A stretch of DNA of 64,000 bases from an uncultured Rhizobiaceae group bacterium (lineage in GTDB: Bacteria > Pseudomonadota > Alphaproteobacteria > Rhizobiales > Rhizobiaceae), in the NCBI GenBank assembly GCA_947501445.1, contig CANMVS010000008.1:124001-188000 (forward strand), given 5' to 3'. A model generated the notes under the pieces. The model saw only the letters and a list, made by a program, of their open reading frames with translations. It ran no database searches and had not been told where the DNA came from. The position numbers and the translations under genes were made by a program. Shown here in pieces: positions 10,170 through 19,453 of the stretch; the first letter of the stretch is position 1, and every line of letters starts with the position of its first letter.

Positions 10170-10367
10170 GGCTTGTCCTTTCGAGGTTTTGTATGGAGTG
10201 TTTTCCGGGTTTTAGTGGCCCGTAAAAACATCGAGCGGCCAAAGCCGCCCCATCCGCGTTGCCTCCAAGGGTGTCTACGCGGACGCGCGCTGTATAACCG
10301 ACGCTTTGATGGGATGCAAGAGCCGATGTTGGTAGCTATTGCCTGCAGGCTCCGCAATACAGATACA

Positions 10368-10398
10368 GAAAAACCGGACGGAATTGGGTCCGTCCGGT
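10368..10398 (-). terminator. Intrinsic terminator after the YHS-domain gene
   Basis: Perfect 10-bp inverted repeat, ACCGGACGGA (10373-10382) and TCCGTCCGGT (10389-10398), with a 6-base loop. On the minus strand a run of five T follows. It lies 47 bp past the stop of the YHS gene and before rplY, so it separates the two units. Confidence 0.85.
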
Positions 10399-10444
10399 TG
10401 CTTGCAAGACACAGGTTAACGCAAGACGAGGGTTGGGCTCGACC

Positions 10445-10924
10445 TTACTGTGCCTGCAGTTCTGCTGGGGTCTTGTCTTCAATCGTTGTCCAGTTCGTAT
10501 CAGCTGCGACAATCAGGTTGGCGCGATCTGCTTCCCAACGCTTCTGGATGCCAGGGGCAAGATTGAGGTAAAGTTTGTTGTCGACGATGCGCCACAATTC
10601 CGGGTCGCCATCAAATTTGAAACCCATGGCTGTCCCGAAGGCGCAATAGCCGCCGTAGGCTGGTGCAAATGCTTCCGGATCAGCGACAAATGCGGCTTTG
10701 TTTTCTTCACTTGAAAAACGATAGGTCGCGCCATCATATTCGGCTGTGATCTGGAAATCACCGGGTGTTGGTTTGCCATTTGTGAAATAGGCGACTGGAT
10801 CGTAGCCACGCAGTGCAAGACCCGTGCTTGTGGCATTCACATCAACGCCAGCGGCAAATGAGGAAACAAATAGTGTTGCGGATATGGCGGCTCCGGCCAA
10901 TGTTGTCAAAATCGCTTTCAGCAT
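10445..10924 (-). CDS. Secreted YHS-domain protein
   Basis: A 159-residue protein with an N-terminal signal peptide (MLKAILTTLAGAAISATLF, cleaved near SFAAG) and a YHS domain (LRGYDPVAYFTNGKPTPGD, then TYRFSSEENKAAFVADPEAF and the APAYGGYCAFG block). YHS domains occur in metal-linked and oxidative-stress periplasmic proteins; the exact role is unknown. The start at 10924 gives the signal peptide directly. It is divergent from the TetR gene at 11130, and the intergenic region contains a palindrome, so the regulator may control it. Confidence 0.85.
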   Translation of the reverse strand: MLKAILTTLAGAAISATLFVSSFAAGVDVNATSTGLALRGYDPVAYFTNGKPTPGDFQITAEYDGATYRFSSEENKAAFVADPEAFAPAYGGYCAFGTAMGFKFDGDPELWRIVDNKLYLNLAPGIQKRWEADRANLIVAADTNWTTIEDKTPAELQAQ

Positions 10925-10998
10925 TTCACACTCCTGCATTGTTATAAAACTGTTTCACCTGGATCCAGAGAGCTGTTTGCCGCTCTGGTCTGCAGTGG

Positions 10999-11026
10999 TT
11001 GTACAGTTAGGAACCAATTGGTACAA
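10999..11026. promoter_or_regulatory. Candidate TetR operator between the YHS and tetR genes
   Basis: TTGTAC (10999-11004) and GTACAA (11021-11026) form an interrupted inverted repeat that encloses the 10-bp palindrome ACCAATTGGT (11013-11022). The position between two divergent genes is where a self-regulating TetR protein normally binds. The assignment to this regulator is inference. Confidence 0.5.
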
Positions 11027-11129
11027 AACAAATGAATGTGACTATGACTTGATTGAAATTCCGGTCTGCGCTTCTATGAATATTAATAGGTACGCCTGCC
11101 GTGTACCTTTGAATTGGAAATGCCGAACA

Positions 11130-11717
11130 ATGGCCAGACCTCGCGAATTCGAAATGGACGCAGCACTTGATGGTGCAATGCAGATATTCTGGCGTCTTGG
11201 CTATGCAGCAACCAACCTGCCGGACCTGTTGACGGCTATGGGACTGACACGTGGTTCCTTTTACAAGGCATTTGGTGACAAACATTCAGCCTATCTGGCA
11301 GCACTGGATCACTATGATCAGGTTCATATAGGTGCCGCTGTTGCCCTGTTGGAGGATCGCTCGCTGGGTGATGGAACCGCCCGTGTCTTAAAATTGTTCG
11401 GCAATAGTGCACCCAAGGCCAAATCAAGTCTGCGCGGCTGTTTCGTTTGCAATGCCATGGTTGAGCTCGCGCCACACGATGCCATTGTGGCAAAAAAAAC
11501 CTGCGCCATGTCCTGCCGGTTGGAAAAGGCATTCTATCAGGCGCTTTGTGATGTGTCGGCTTTGCAGGGTGACGCGGATGTTTCGAAAAAACGCAAGGCG
11601 GCCATTATAACCCGTTTGTATTTTGGCGGACAGGCGATGAGCAAAACCGGAGAGGACGATTCAAACTGGAAAATCCTGCTGGGTGAGTTGCTTGGTTTCA
11701 AAACTGCCGATACCTGA
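11130..11717 (+). CDS. TetR/AcrR-family transcriptional regulator
   Basis: 195 residues starting MARPREF, the usual opening of one AcrR-like subgroup. The helix-turn-helix is at about residues 12-50 (FWRLGYAATNLPDLLTAMGLTRGSFYKAFGDK). The C-terminal half is a variable ligand-binding domain with several cysteines (GCFVCNAM; KTCAMSC), which could sense thiol-reactive compounds, but that is only a guess. The frame extends upstream, but the MARPREF start matches homologues. It is divergent from the YHS gene and shares the palindromic intergenic region with it. Confidence 0.9.
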   Translation: MARPREFEMDAALDGAMQIFWRLGYAATNLPDLLTAMGLTRGSFYKAFGDKHSAYLAALDHYDQVHIGAAVALLEDRSLGDGTARVLKLFGNSAPKAKSSLRGCFVCNAMVELAPHDAIVAKKTCAMSCRLEKAFYQALCDVSALQGDADVSKKRKAAIITRLYFGGQAMSKTGEDDSNWKILLGELLGFKTADT

Positions 11718-11760
11718 AGGCTGGCTGGTTTGAGTGTGGCCGGTTGCATACGCTCCGGTT

Positions 11761-12795
11761 TCACCGCAGTTGTACTTTGTGTCCGGTTGCAATGGAATCA
11801 AGTGCAGCCATGATCAGCTGCAGTGCGTTATAGCCCGCAAGACCATCCAGCTTTTCACTTTGGCTGCTTCCGATGGCATGCATCAGATGATCAACACACA
11901 CTTGCGGGCCGTCGTAATCGGCTTCACAAGGTATTACACGGGTTCCCTTGGCATTCTTCAATTTAACCTGAATGGTGTCTGAAGGCTCACCCAGATTGAG
12001 ATCTTTGTTCACAGGATCAAAAGTATAGGCCACACCCGACGGTCCATAGACGGTTTCATGGGAGTAACTGGGCGTTCCCTCCGGCAGTCCCCAGTTGATC
12101 CCGATCGTCAGAAAATGACCACCGGCAAACCTTACCTGAATCTCTGCTGTGTCTATCCCGAGATCGTCCACCGACACCAATCGTTTCTTGTTACCACCAA
12201 ATATCGTTCCGAAGGCCGTTACGCTTTCCGGTTCGGCGTCGACGAAGAAGCGGGCAAGATCAAAAAGATGGCCGGACATGTCGTGAATTGGTCCACCACT
12301 CAGCTTTCTGCTGTGCATGGCCAGTTTTGGACGAACCTCACGCATCTCCATAAAGCGAATGAACAACGGGCTGCCAATAAGACCGTCATCAATAAGTTTC
12401 TTGATAATCCTGTAGCGGGACAAGCCACGGTATTGATGGCTGATATGCAGGTTGATGCCATTGTCTCTGGCCGCAGCCATCATTGCTTGCGCGTCGTCCA
12501 GGCTCAACGCCATGGGCTTTTCGCATAAAATCTGTTTGCCCAGCCGGGCAGCCGCTACAGCAATCGTGCTATGATAGTTGGCGGGCGTGCAGATACTCAC
12601 CACGTCAATGTCGCGGTGCTGCAGTGTGCTGCGCCAGTCATTGTATGGGCTGGCCCCAAAGGTCTGAGCCAGCGTCTGACGGCGAGCCGGGTCGACATCA
12701 CACACGGCGCTCACACGGCAGTCGTCGCGCGCGTGCCAGGCAGCGGCATGTTTGCTGCCCATGTCACCACAGCCGATGATTGCGACATTCAACAC
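11761..12795 (-). CDS. Gfo/Idh/MocA-family oxidoreductase
   Basis: 344 residues with an N-terminal Rossmann domain (VAIIGCGDMGSKHAAAW, dinucleotide motif GxGxxG) and the family signature CEKPMALS near residue 94, followed by the C-terminal alpha/beta domain (GGPIHDMSGHLFDLARFF). These enzymes oxidise or epimerise sugars and inositols with NAD(P). The likely start is a GTG overlapping the TGA of the upstream TIM-barrel isomerase gene by 7 bases, so the two are translationally coupled and probably act on the same sugar. Confidence 0.92.
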   Translation of the reverse strand: MLNVAIIGCGDMGSKHAAAWHARDDCRVSAVCDVDPARRQTLAQTFGASPYNDWRSTLQHRDIDVVSICTPANYHSTIAVAAARLGKQILCEKPMALSLDDAQAMMAAARDNGINLHISHQYRGLSRYRIIKKLIDDGLIGSPLFIRFMEMREVRPKLAMHSRKLSGGPIHDMSGHLFDLARFFVDAEPESVTAFGTIFGGNKKRLVSVDDLGIDTAEIQVRFAGGHFLTIGINWGLPEGTPSYSHETVYGPSGVAYTFDPVNKDLNLGEPSDTIQVKLKNAKGTRVIPCEADYDGPQVCVDHLMHAIGSSQSEKLDGLAGYNALQLIMAALDSIATGHKVQLR

Positions 12796-13577
12796 GACGA
12801 TTTTCCCAAACGTGCAATATGCCGGGAAAGATAGGCGCCGTTGATCGTGCAGGCCAGGTCGGCGTCATCGGCATTGTCCTGTTCTGCCGTTAGCCAGATG
12901 TGGCTCCTGCCCTGACGGTCAAGCCAGTTCCAGGCTGCAGAAAAGTCGATGACGCCTTCGCCAAGATGGCACGTATTCTGACCAGGCTGGCTGGATGCAA
13001 AATCCTTGAAATGTAGCACTTTGACGGCATCTGCCAGATCGTCCAGCAATGCGGTCAGGTCCTCGCCCGCCTTTGCAGCCCAACCCAGATCCAGCGCAAA
13101 ACCGAGCGTATCAGATCCGTTTTTTCTGACCCGCTCCCAAATTCGCTGGCTGTTGCGAAACTCCCAGTCGTGATTGTGATAGAGCAGTTGTATCCCAGCC
13201 TGGGCACATCTTTCCGCAAACCCGTTCAACTGATCAATAGCCACATTGAGCGCAGCGTCCTGTGGCTCGTTCAGCCCGGAGTAGAGCAGATAGGGCACGC
13301 CAAGCGCCGACAAAAACTCAAGTGCAGCCTCGAAGTCGGCCCTTTCGTTCTCGGCCTGACCGAGGTCGCCCAGATTGCCACCGATGTGGCTTGCATTGAT
13401 CTGTATCTGGTGGCGATCCAGCAATTGCTGCAATTCACGGTGGCCGACTTGTCGCAATCGGCGAAAGCCAATCTCGAGGCCATCAAACCCGTTGGATTTT
13501 GCCTGTGCAAATATTTGGTCAAAACGATCATGTTGCGGGTCACCCCAGGTGATCGTCTGCAATGAAGCTTTGAACAA
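12789..13577 (-). CDS. Sugar phosphate isomerase/epimerase (AP endonuclease 2-like TIM barrel)
   Basis: About 262 residues of the xylose-isomerase-like TIM-barrel family. It has the characteristic SLQTITWGDPQHD opening, HIGGNLGD, YHNHDWEF (metal-binding His) and LHFKDF (metal-binding region near the C-terminus). I prefer a TTG start at 13577 because it follows a GGAGG site by 5 bases; an ATG at 13604 is the alternative. It overlaps the following oxidoreductase gene. Together with the divergent AraC regulator this looks like a small inducible sugar or inositol catabolic unit; the substrate is unknown. Confidence 0.85.
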   Translation of the reverse strand: MFKASLQTITWGDPQHDRFDQIFAQAKSNGFDGLEIGFRRLRQVGHRELQQLLDRHQIQINASHIGGNLGDLGQAENERADFEAALEFLSALGVPYLLYSGLNEPQDAALNVAIDQLNGFAERCAQAGIQLLYHNHDWEFRNSQRIWERVRKNGSDTLGFALDLGWAAKAGEDLTALLDDLADAVKVLHFKDFASSQPGQNTCHLGEGVIDFSAAWNWLDRQGRSHIWLTAEQDNADDADLACTINGAYLSRHIARLGKSSC

Positions 13578-13676
13578 CTGATCCTCCGTTGCATCCAAGT
13601 ACAATAGAAACCATCATAGCGGTTCATTTTTCGCAATTGGATAAACAAATCAAACAATCAGTTGGACAAAACAAAC

Positions 13677-14480
13677 ATGATATATTTTGCTGGATGCTCG
13701 GTGTTTCGTTGCAACCACATCTTGGAACATCATGGTGTTATTGACCGCCCTATCAAAGCCTGGACCTTGAATTTTGCAGCCAGCGGATGTTTTTCGTGGT
13801 CGGTTGACGGCAGTACTCCACGCACTGTCGAAGGCCCCGTTGCCTTCTGGACCTGGCCTGGGCCTCACTACTGTTACGGCCCGTCAGATGTGCGCGGATG
13901 GGATCACTATTATATCTCGTGGCTGGGCCACAGAGCGCGGGATTGGCAGGCTAAAGGGTTGCATCCAAGATGTGATCCCGCACAGGCGATAAAACCAATC
14001 AGTGACCCTTTGAACTTTCGGCTGGCGTTCGAGGATATGTTGGATGTACTGGCTGGTCGCGGGCGCGAAGATCCCTTTGTCGTGCATAAACTTGAAGGTT
14101 TGTTGCTGCTGTTGCATTCCCAAAACGGGGCCGCTTCTTCCAGTCATGGCCGACGGGAACGCGTGGAGGCAGTTGTTGACGCAGTTCGCGCCCAACCGGA
14201 AAGGGACTGGGACTTTCAGGCAGAGGCCAGACACACAGGTATTGGCGTGATTCATTTTCGACGTTTGTGGAAAACACTAACCGGGACATCACCGGTTTCG
14301 TTCGTTAACAAGGCAAGAGTTGAGCGCGCGGTCAATCTATTGTGTCGCGAAGACATGGGGATTAACGAAATATCTGAACGTGTTGGCTACGGGGACCCTG
14401 GATATTTCTCCCGTACGTTTCGAAAAATCCACAATATGTCACCTGGAAGCTATAGAGCGGCCTATAGAGAGCTGGAGTAG
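13677..14480 (+). CDS. AraC-family transcriptional regulator (sugar locus)
   Basis: 267 residues. An N-terminal cupin-like sensor domain contains FAASGCFSWSVDG and VAFWTWPGPHYCYG. A C-terminal double helix-turn-helix follows (GIGVIHFRRLWKTLTGTSP and EISERVGYGDPGYFSRTFRK, about 180-262). The domain order is that of sugar-responsive AraC activators. It is divergent from the TIM-barrel isomerase/oxidoreductase pair, with about 100 bp between starts, so it probably regulates that pair. An ATG at 13677 was chosen; a TTG at 13662 is an alternative start. Confidence 0.9.
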   Translation: MIYFAGCSVFRCNHILEHHGVIDRPIKAWTLNFAASGCFSWSVDGSTPRTVEGPVAFWTWPGPHYCYGPSDVRGWDHYYISWLGHRARDWQAKGLHPRCDPAQAIKPISDPLNFRLAFEDMLDVLAGRGREDPFVVHKLEGLLLLLHSQNGAASSSHGRRERVEAVVDAVRAQPERDWDFQAEARHTGIGVIHFRRLWKTLTGTSPVSFVNKARVERAVNLLCREDMGINEISERVGYGDPGYFSRTFRKIHNMSPGSYRAAYRELE

Positions 14481-14622
14481 GGCCAGACTTCATTGCAATC
14501 CTCACCCATTTGACCACCCGACAGAATTGCTGCCAACCACGTCCTCGAAACGGATGTTTCCTGTTATCACGACCGGTGCCAAATCAAACTTGGTGTCAGC
14601 CAATCCTTATCCTCAACAGATC

Positions 14623-15555
14623 CTAGTCAAACAGGCTGGATACAGATTCTTCTGTTGCGGTTCGCGAAATTGCCTCGCCGATCAGATTGGCAGTCGAGAT
14701 AACCCGAATGTTGTGGGCATTTTGCACTGCGCTGGTTGGCTGGATGGAATCCGTGATGACCAATTCCTTGAGTTTTGATGAGGTCACCCGTGCAACGGCA
14801 CCACCAGAAAGCACACCGTGGGTGATATAGGCTGTTACGCTGGTCGCACCGTTTGCAAGCAGCGATTCAGCCGCGTTACACAATGTTCCACCCGAATCAA
14901 CGATGTCATCAATCAATATGCAGTCTTTGCCAGCGACATCCCCGATCACATTCATCACCTCTGATTCGCCCGGCCGGTCGCGACGCTTGTCGACAATGGC
15001 CAATAGCGAATCCAGACGTTTCGCAAGAGCGCGTGCCCGCACCACACCACCGGTGTCAGGTGAGACGACCATGACATTGGTAACGTCGTAGTTTTCCTTG
15101 ATGTCACGGGCAAGAATGGGAACAGCAAACAGGTTGTCAGTTGGAATATCGAAGAAACCCTGGATCTGGCCAGCATGCAAATCAAGGGTCAGAACCCGAT
15201 TGGCTCCGGCCTCGGTGATCAGATTTGCAACCAGCTTCGCCGATATGGGGGTACGGGGGCCAGGTTTGCGATCCTGACGTGCATAACCAAAATAGGGAAT
15301 AACGGCTGTGATGCGTCTGGCGGATGAACGCCGGGCCGCGTCGATCATGATCAGCAGTTCCATCAGGTGATCATTTGCCGGATATGCGGTTGACTGAATG
15401 ATGAAGAGATCTTCACCCCGCACATTTTCCTTGATCTCGACAAATATTTCCTGATCAGCAAAGCGCCGAACGGTTGCATTTCCCAGAGGAATATTCAGGT
15501 AATTGCAGATCGATTCTGCCAGGACCCGGTTCGAATTGCCCGCAAAAAGTTTCAT
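14623..15555 (-). CDS. prs: Ribose-phosphate pyrophosphokinase (PRPP synthase)
   Basis: A 310-residue class I enzyme that makes PRPP from ribose 5-phosphate and ATP. Visible motifs are [16 protein letters not shown] near the N-terminus, the catalytic flexible loop region [17 protein letters not shown], the ribose-phosphate loop [14 protein letters not shown], and the PRPP-binding [19 protein letters not shown] near 215-233. Length is standard. It is flanked by a convergent AraC gene and, upstream, a lipoprotein gene on the same strand 130 bp away. Confidence 0.97.
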   Translation of the reverse strand: MKLFAGNSNRVLAESICNYLNIPLGNATVRRFADQEIFVEIKENVRGEDLFIIQSTAYPANDHLMELLIMIDAARRSSARRITAVIPYFGYARQDRKPGPRTPISAKLVANLITEAGANRVLTLDLHAGQIQGFFDIPTDNLFAVPILARDIKENYDVTNVMVVSPDTGGVVRARALAKRLDSLLAIVDKRRDRPGESEVMNVIGDVAGKDCILIDDIVDSGGTLCNAAESLLANGATSVTAYITHGVLSGGAVARVTSSKLKELVITDSIQPTSAVQNAHNIRVISTANLIGEAISRTATEESVSSLFD

Positions 15556-15686
15556 TGCGCGTTGCCTGTGCTGGTATGCCTGATGGGCGGCGTTTTACCG
15601 GCCCTACGCACGAATGCAATAGCTGTTCGCAGCAATTGTTGGATTTACCCATGATTTAACGCAAGATTCAGCAAACAGCGTCAGAT

Positions 15687-16325
15687 TCAGCCCGAACTCG
15701 TCCGCCAGAACAGGTATTCTTCGATTGTGCGGGTAGCAATGGATTCCATCGTTGCAGCTTCAATCGCATTCCACGGGTCACTGGCTGTTCCCTGAATGAC
15801 TTCCTGGCCCCTGATTCGGTGCAACCGGTTTCCCTGACTGTCCAGCACGTCCCAGACAAAGGCGACGGTCGTCTTGTCGCCATCGGCAAAAGCCGAAAAA
15901 TAGCCTTTTAGAATATGGCCACCATCAGCATCGGTTGCTTTAACAATGGTCAGCCCGCGTGCCCGCGCGACAGTGCCCAATTGTTTGGACAAGGGCTGCA
16001 CAGCGGTCACCGGGGCACCAATGACCGGTGTGAAACTCAATGTCGCCGAGGGTTGCGCGGTTAAACTGGATGTATTTGTAACCGTCTGACTGACTGAACG
16101 TATTTCACCCTGCGCAGGTGCCAGTGTCTGCTGTTGCACGGTTGTCGTATCAACAGCGCCGGTTATTTCAACAGGCGCCGGTTCACCCGGCGTTTCGCCG
16201 GCGTTTGGTATATCCGCTCGCGGTGTCGAAATCCCGTCCGCATTCAACGTCCTGGGCGCGTTGCAACCGGATATGGCCAACGTGACAATGATTGTAACTA
16301 TCGTTGCAACAATCTTCGACGGCAA
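15687..16325 (-). CDS. Putative lipoprotein of unknown function
   Basis: 212 residues with an N-terminal hydrophobic segment and a lipobox ending LAISGC (Cys near residue 21), so it is probably lipidated and anchored in an envelope membrane. A Pro/Thr/Ala-rich linker follows. The C-terminal half (LTIVKATDADGGHILKGYFSAFAD, TTVAFVWDVLDSQGNRLHRI) looks like a folded domain seen in rhizobial hypothetical lipoproteins. It lies between prs and the M24 peptidase-like gene on the same strand. No function is assigned. Confidence 0.8.
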   Translation of the reverse strand: MPSKIVATIVTIIVTLAISGCNAPRTLNADGISTPRADIPNAGETPGEPAPVEITGAVDTTTVQQQTLAPAQGEIRSVSQTVTNTSSLTAQPSATLSFTPVIGAPVTAVQPLSKQLGTVARARGLTIVKATDADGGHILKGYFSAFADGDKTTVAFVWDVLDSQGNRLHRIRGQEVIQGTASDPWNAIEAATMESIATRTIEEYLFWRTSSG

Positions 16326-16352
16326 GCTGTGGCATCTCCCATTGTGCCAGCG

Positions 16353-17504
16353 CTATCGGACGATAAGGTCGAGGTTGTGTGCCGATAATGCGGCTGGTTT
16401 ATCCTCGGTGGTTAAATAGGTATGTCCGAGCGTCATGGCTGTGTTTGATTCAGAATCTGCAATAATCATATGCACGAAGAGTGACATATCAGCCTTAATT
16501 AATTGTTCATTGCCCGAGTAGAACATCTCCCGCTCCATCCAACTGGGTGTAAAACGGGCTCCCAGTGAATACCCGCAGGCGTTTAGTCGATGTCGGGTCA
16601 GCCCTCTTTCCTCCATTACCCTTGCATGGGTAGCGAAGACATCGCCAAAATTATGACCGGGACGCAGAACTTTTTCAATTTCTTCCAGCGCGTCGCGACA
16701 AACATCATATAGTTCAAGGTGGCGTTCCGTCGGTTTTCCGATAATGACGGTACGCATCATGGCAGCATGGTAATGGGCATAAGTACCCGCCCATTCGAGC
16801 GTCAGTTGATCATTGTCATCAAGGATGCGCCTTCCGGCTTTATACCGGCAAAGAAGTGCATCATTGCCAGATCCGATGATATATTCATTGGCAGGATAAT
16901 CGCCACCGCCTGCAAAGACAGCGCCCTGCATTGCTGCCAGAATATCGGCCTCACTTCCACCGGGTTTGATCAAGAGCAGGGCCGCACTCAATGCATCGTC
17001 GGCCAGAGAGGCCGCGGTCCTGATGTAGTCAATTTCAGCAGGGCTCTTGATCAGACGCAGACCGGATATCAGACCTGAAGCATCCTGCAGATCGCCAAAT
17101 GACTGCAACTGATTGTCCAGTTTTTTGCAATTGGAGCCGGTCAGCCCATGCGTGTCATATTCGACACCGATCTTACAGCCCAGCAGATCCATGTCATCGA
17201 GCAGGTTTTTCAGTTCCATCGTCGGATCGGCGTTGGCGCGGTCAGTCCATACGGAAATATTCTCAATGATTGAGGTATGACGGGCCTGCCGCATGTCTGC
17301 AGAGCGGGTAAGCAATGCCATCGTGCCATCGCTTTTGACAACAAGTGACTGAAAGAAGCAGAATCCAAACGTGTCATAGCCTGTAAGCCAATACATGCTT
17401 TCCTGAGCGAACAGCAGCATGGCATCCAGATTATTATCCTGCATTGCATCAATCAGGCGCCGCATTCGCCAGTTAAATTCTTCCTTGTCAAAATGTTGAG
17501 CCAA
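16353..17504 (-). CDS. M24-family peptidase-like protein (creatinase/ectoine-hydrolase type fold)
   Basis: About 383 residues with an N-terminal creatinase domain and a C-terminal pita-bread domain (LRLIKSPAEIDYIRTAA linker, then GGGDYPANEYIIGSGNDALL). The positions that normally hold the two metal-binding aspartates read LEWAGTYAHYHAAMMRT, and the usual HGxGHGIG-type block reads NACGYSLGARFTPSW, so the canonical ligands look altered. This pattern recalls ectoine-hydrolase-type M24 proteins (from memory, not checked). The start TTG at 17504 follows a GGAGG by 5 bases, just past the pgeF stop; an in-frame upstream TTG at 17522 is an alternative. It is probably in one operon with pgeF. Confidence 0.8.
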   Translation of the reverse strand: MAQHFDKEEFNWRMRRLIDAMQDNNLDAMLLFAQESMYWLTGYDTFGFCFFQSLVVKSDGTMALLTRSADMRQARHTSIIENISVWTDRANADPTMELKNLLDDMDLLGCKIGVEYDTHGLTGSNCKKLDNQLQSFGDLQDASGLISGLRLIKSPAEIDYIRTAASLADDALSAALLLIKPGGSEADILAAMQGAVFAGGGDYPANEYIIGSGNDALLCRYKAGRRILDDNDQLTLEWAGTYAHYHAAMMRTVIIGKPTERHLELYDVCRDALEEIEKVLRPGHNFGDVFATHARVMEERGLTRHRLNACGYSLGARFTPSWMEREMFYSGNEQLIKADMSLFVHMIIADSESNTAMTLGHTYLTTEDKPAALSAHNLDLIVR

Positions 17505-17505
17505 T

Positions 17506-18306
17506 TTAACCTCCGTCGACAATGCTTATGGCAGAAATCTGCCGCCCGTAGTCGGGTTCTTTATTGTGGGTTGTACGCCTGTAGGAAAAGAATTTTTCCT
17601 CATCCGCATAGGTGCAGTGACCTGAGCCATGTGCAGTTACGCCGGCCAGAATCAGTCGGTTCAATGTGTAGTTCTGCAGGTCGAAAAGATGATGTCCATC
17701 GCGTTCAGAAGGTGTGAAAAAGGCGGTGCTTCCGGGGTCAAGTTCAACAAACCGATCTATGAACTCCGGGCCCACTTCGTAATTGGCACCGCTTATGGAG
17801 GGACCAACACAGGCCAGGATATGGCTTCGCGTGGCCCCCAGTTTTTCCATCTGTTCAATCGTGCATTCGGCGACGCCATCCAATGCGCCACGCCAACCGG
17901 CATGGGCTGCACCCACTACGCCTGCCTGCGGATCGGCGAACAGGATGGGGCCGCAATCTGCCGTCAGGACACCGATCACCAGACCGGGTGTCCCGGTCAC
18001 AATGGCATCGGCTTTCGGACGGTCCGCGGAAAATGGTTCTTCGACGGTGACAACTGTCGTTGAATGTATTTGGTGAGATGTAACCAGTTGACCGGGTGGT
18101 TGTTTGAACCAATGGCACACCCGATTGCGATTTTCGACAATGTGCTGCGGTTGATCATCTGAGCCAAGGCCGACATTCAAACCGGAGTAAATACCCTCCG
18201 AAACGCCACCCAGTCGCGTAAAAAATCCGTGACGAATATTGCTATCCGCACAGGCCCGCTCCAAAAGATGGCTGGTGATTGGTTCAGGTCGCCCCAGGTC
18301 AAGCAT
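17506..18306 (-). CDS. pgeF: Peptidoglycan editing factor PgeF (laccase-domain protein)
   Basis: A 266-residue DUF152/YfiH-family protein. The zinc-site residues are visible in TSHQIHST, the VLTADCGPILF block and AAHAGWRGALDG. Known members act as purine nucleoside phosphorylases or peptidoglycan editing enzymes in the cytoplasm. It lies between midA and the M24-like gene, an arrangement shared by many rhizobia with lgt upstream. Confidence 0.95.
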   Translation of the reverse strand: MLDLGRPEPITSHLLERACADSNIRHGFFTRLGGVSEGIYSGLNVGLGSDDQPQHIVENRNRVCHWFKQPPGQLVTSHQIHSTTVVTVEEPFSADRPKADAIVTGTPGLVIGVLTADCGPILFADPQAGVVGAAHAGWRGALDGVAECTIEQMEKLGATRSHILACVGPSISGANYEVGPEFIDRFVELDPGSTAFFTPSERDGHHLFDLQNYTLNRLILAGVTAHGSGHCTYADEEKFFSYRRTTHNKEPDYGRQISAISIVDGG

Positions 18307-18361
18307 GGCTGGCCTCTCAGCTTGTCATCCGGCGGGATGGTGATCAAAGTCGACGGGTCTG

Positions 18362-19453
18362 TCAATCATTGGATTTGAAGGGTGGAATGGGTGTTTTACT
18401 ACTATTCATACACAACACTTTGAAAAGGTTGCCCATTTGTCCATTTTCGACACCTGCGAGTCTTGCAACATCCTGTTCGATTGCCTGCTGAACCGTGCGG
18501 TCCTTGCCCGCACCAAGAGCGCCAGCGCGCTCAAGAAGGCCCAGACTCAGCAGGAAATCACCCTGTGTCATCGGATCAAAGACATTGATACCCTGTGCCA
18601 AGGCCGCGTCACCCAGAACCGCAAAATCCACATGGCTGGTAAGGTCACTGGTGCCGGGAAGGTGCAGGATATCGACGAATTTGTGGTCGCAGACAGCCTG
18701 GAGTGTATCTCCAAAATCACTTTTCAGATGACCGTAGTCCAGCAGCAGGGCAACGCCGCCATTGTCTGACAGCCGTGAGGCTATCGTACTGACGATGGCT
18801 GTCCGTGCCGGTGCATATTCAAATATGGCATTGTGTATAGGCGCGCTATTGGGAAGCAGGTCGCGATCAATTGTTTTCACGCCAACCTGCATCTCAAGCA
18901 TACCGGAGTTATCCAGCCCAATGACCCGTTCGCGAAAACCCTGCGCAGTGTTGATGAACTGACGGGTTGGAATGGCATCAAGCAACTCGTTTGCAACCAG
19001 GAGCATAAAGCCGTCAGGAACTGTTTCCAGCCTGTCATGCCAGGTAGTTTTAATGGGAGCCTTGCCAAGCGTTTTGCGCTGCTGCTCCTGCAGACGCCCG
19101 CTTGTTTCAACCAGATGGAACGATGCGGCATCAGCAAATCCAGGCGCCAGCTTGCTGATGACCCGCTGAACGTCGCTCGCCAATGTGCCACGCCCGGGTC
19201 CTATTTCCACCAGATTAACGACTTTGGGCTGTGCATGGGCTTTCCAGGCCAATATCAAAAAGACTGCGATGATCTCGCCGAAAAGCTGACTGATTTCCGG
19301 CGCTGTCGTGAAGTCGCCCTTCACGCCAAATGGGTTTTGTTTCTGATAGTAACCGTGATCCCGGTCATTGAGACATATGGAAAAATAATCTGCAACACTC
19401 ATTGGGCCGTTGGCATTTATCAAACGGGCAATTTTCTGGCCGAGTGGCGTCAC
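18362..19453 (-). CDS. Class I SAM-dependent methyltransferase, MidA/NDUFAF7 family
   Basis: 363 residues with [16 protein letters not shown] near the N-terminus, the SAM-binding [15 protein letters not shown] (about 81-95), [14 protein letters not shown] and LLLDYGH. In mitochondria this family methylates an arginine of a complex I subunit; bacterial members are presumed to act similarly. Its start overlaps the lgt stop by 4 bases (ATGA), showing tight coupling with lgt. Confidence 0.93.
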   Translation of the reverse strand: MTPLGQKIARLINANGPMSVADYFSICLNDRDHGYYQKQNPFGVKGDFTTAPEISQLFGEIIAVFLILAWKAHAQPKVVNLVEIGPGRGTLASDVQRVISKLAPGFADAASFHLVETSGRLQEQQRKTLGKAPIKTTWHDRLETVPDGFMLLVANELLDAIPTRQFINTAQGFRERVIGLDNSGMLEMQVGVKTIDRDLLPNSAPIHNAIFEYAPARTAIVSTIASRLSDNGGVALLLDYGHLKSDFGDTLQAVCDHKFVDILHLPGTSDLTSHVDFAVLGDAALAQGINVFDPMTQGDFLLSLGLLERAGALGAGKDRTVQQAIEQDVARLAGVENGQMGNLFKVLCMNSSKTPIPPFKSND

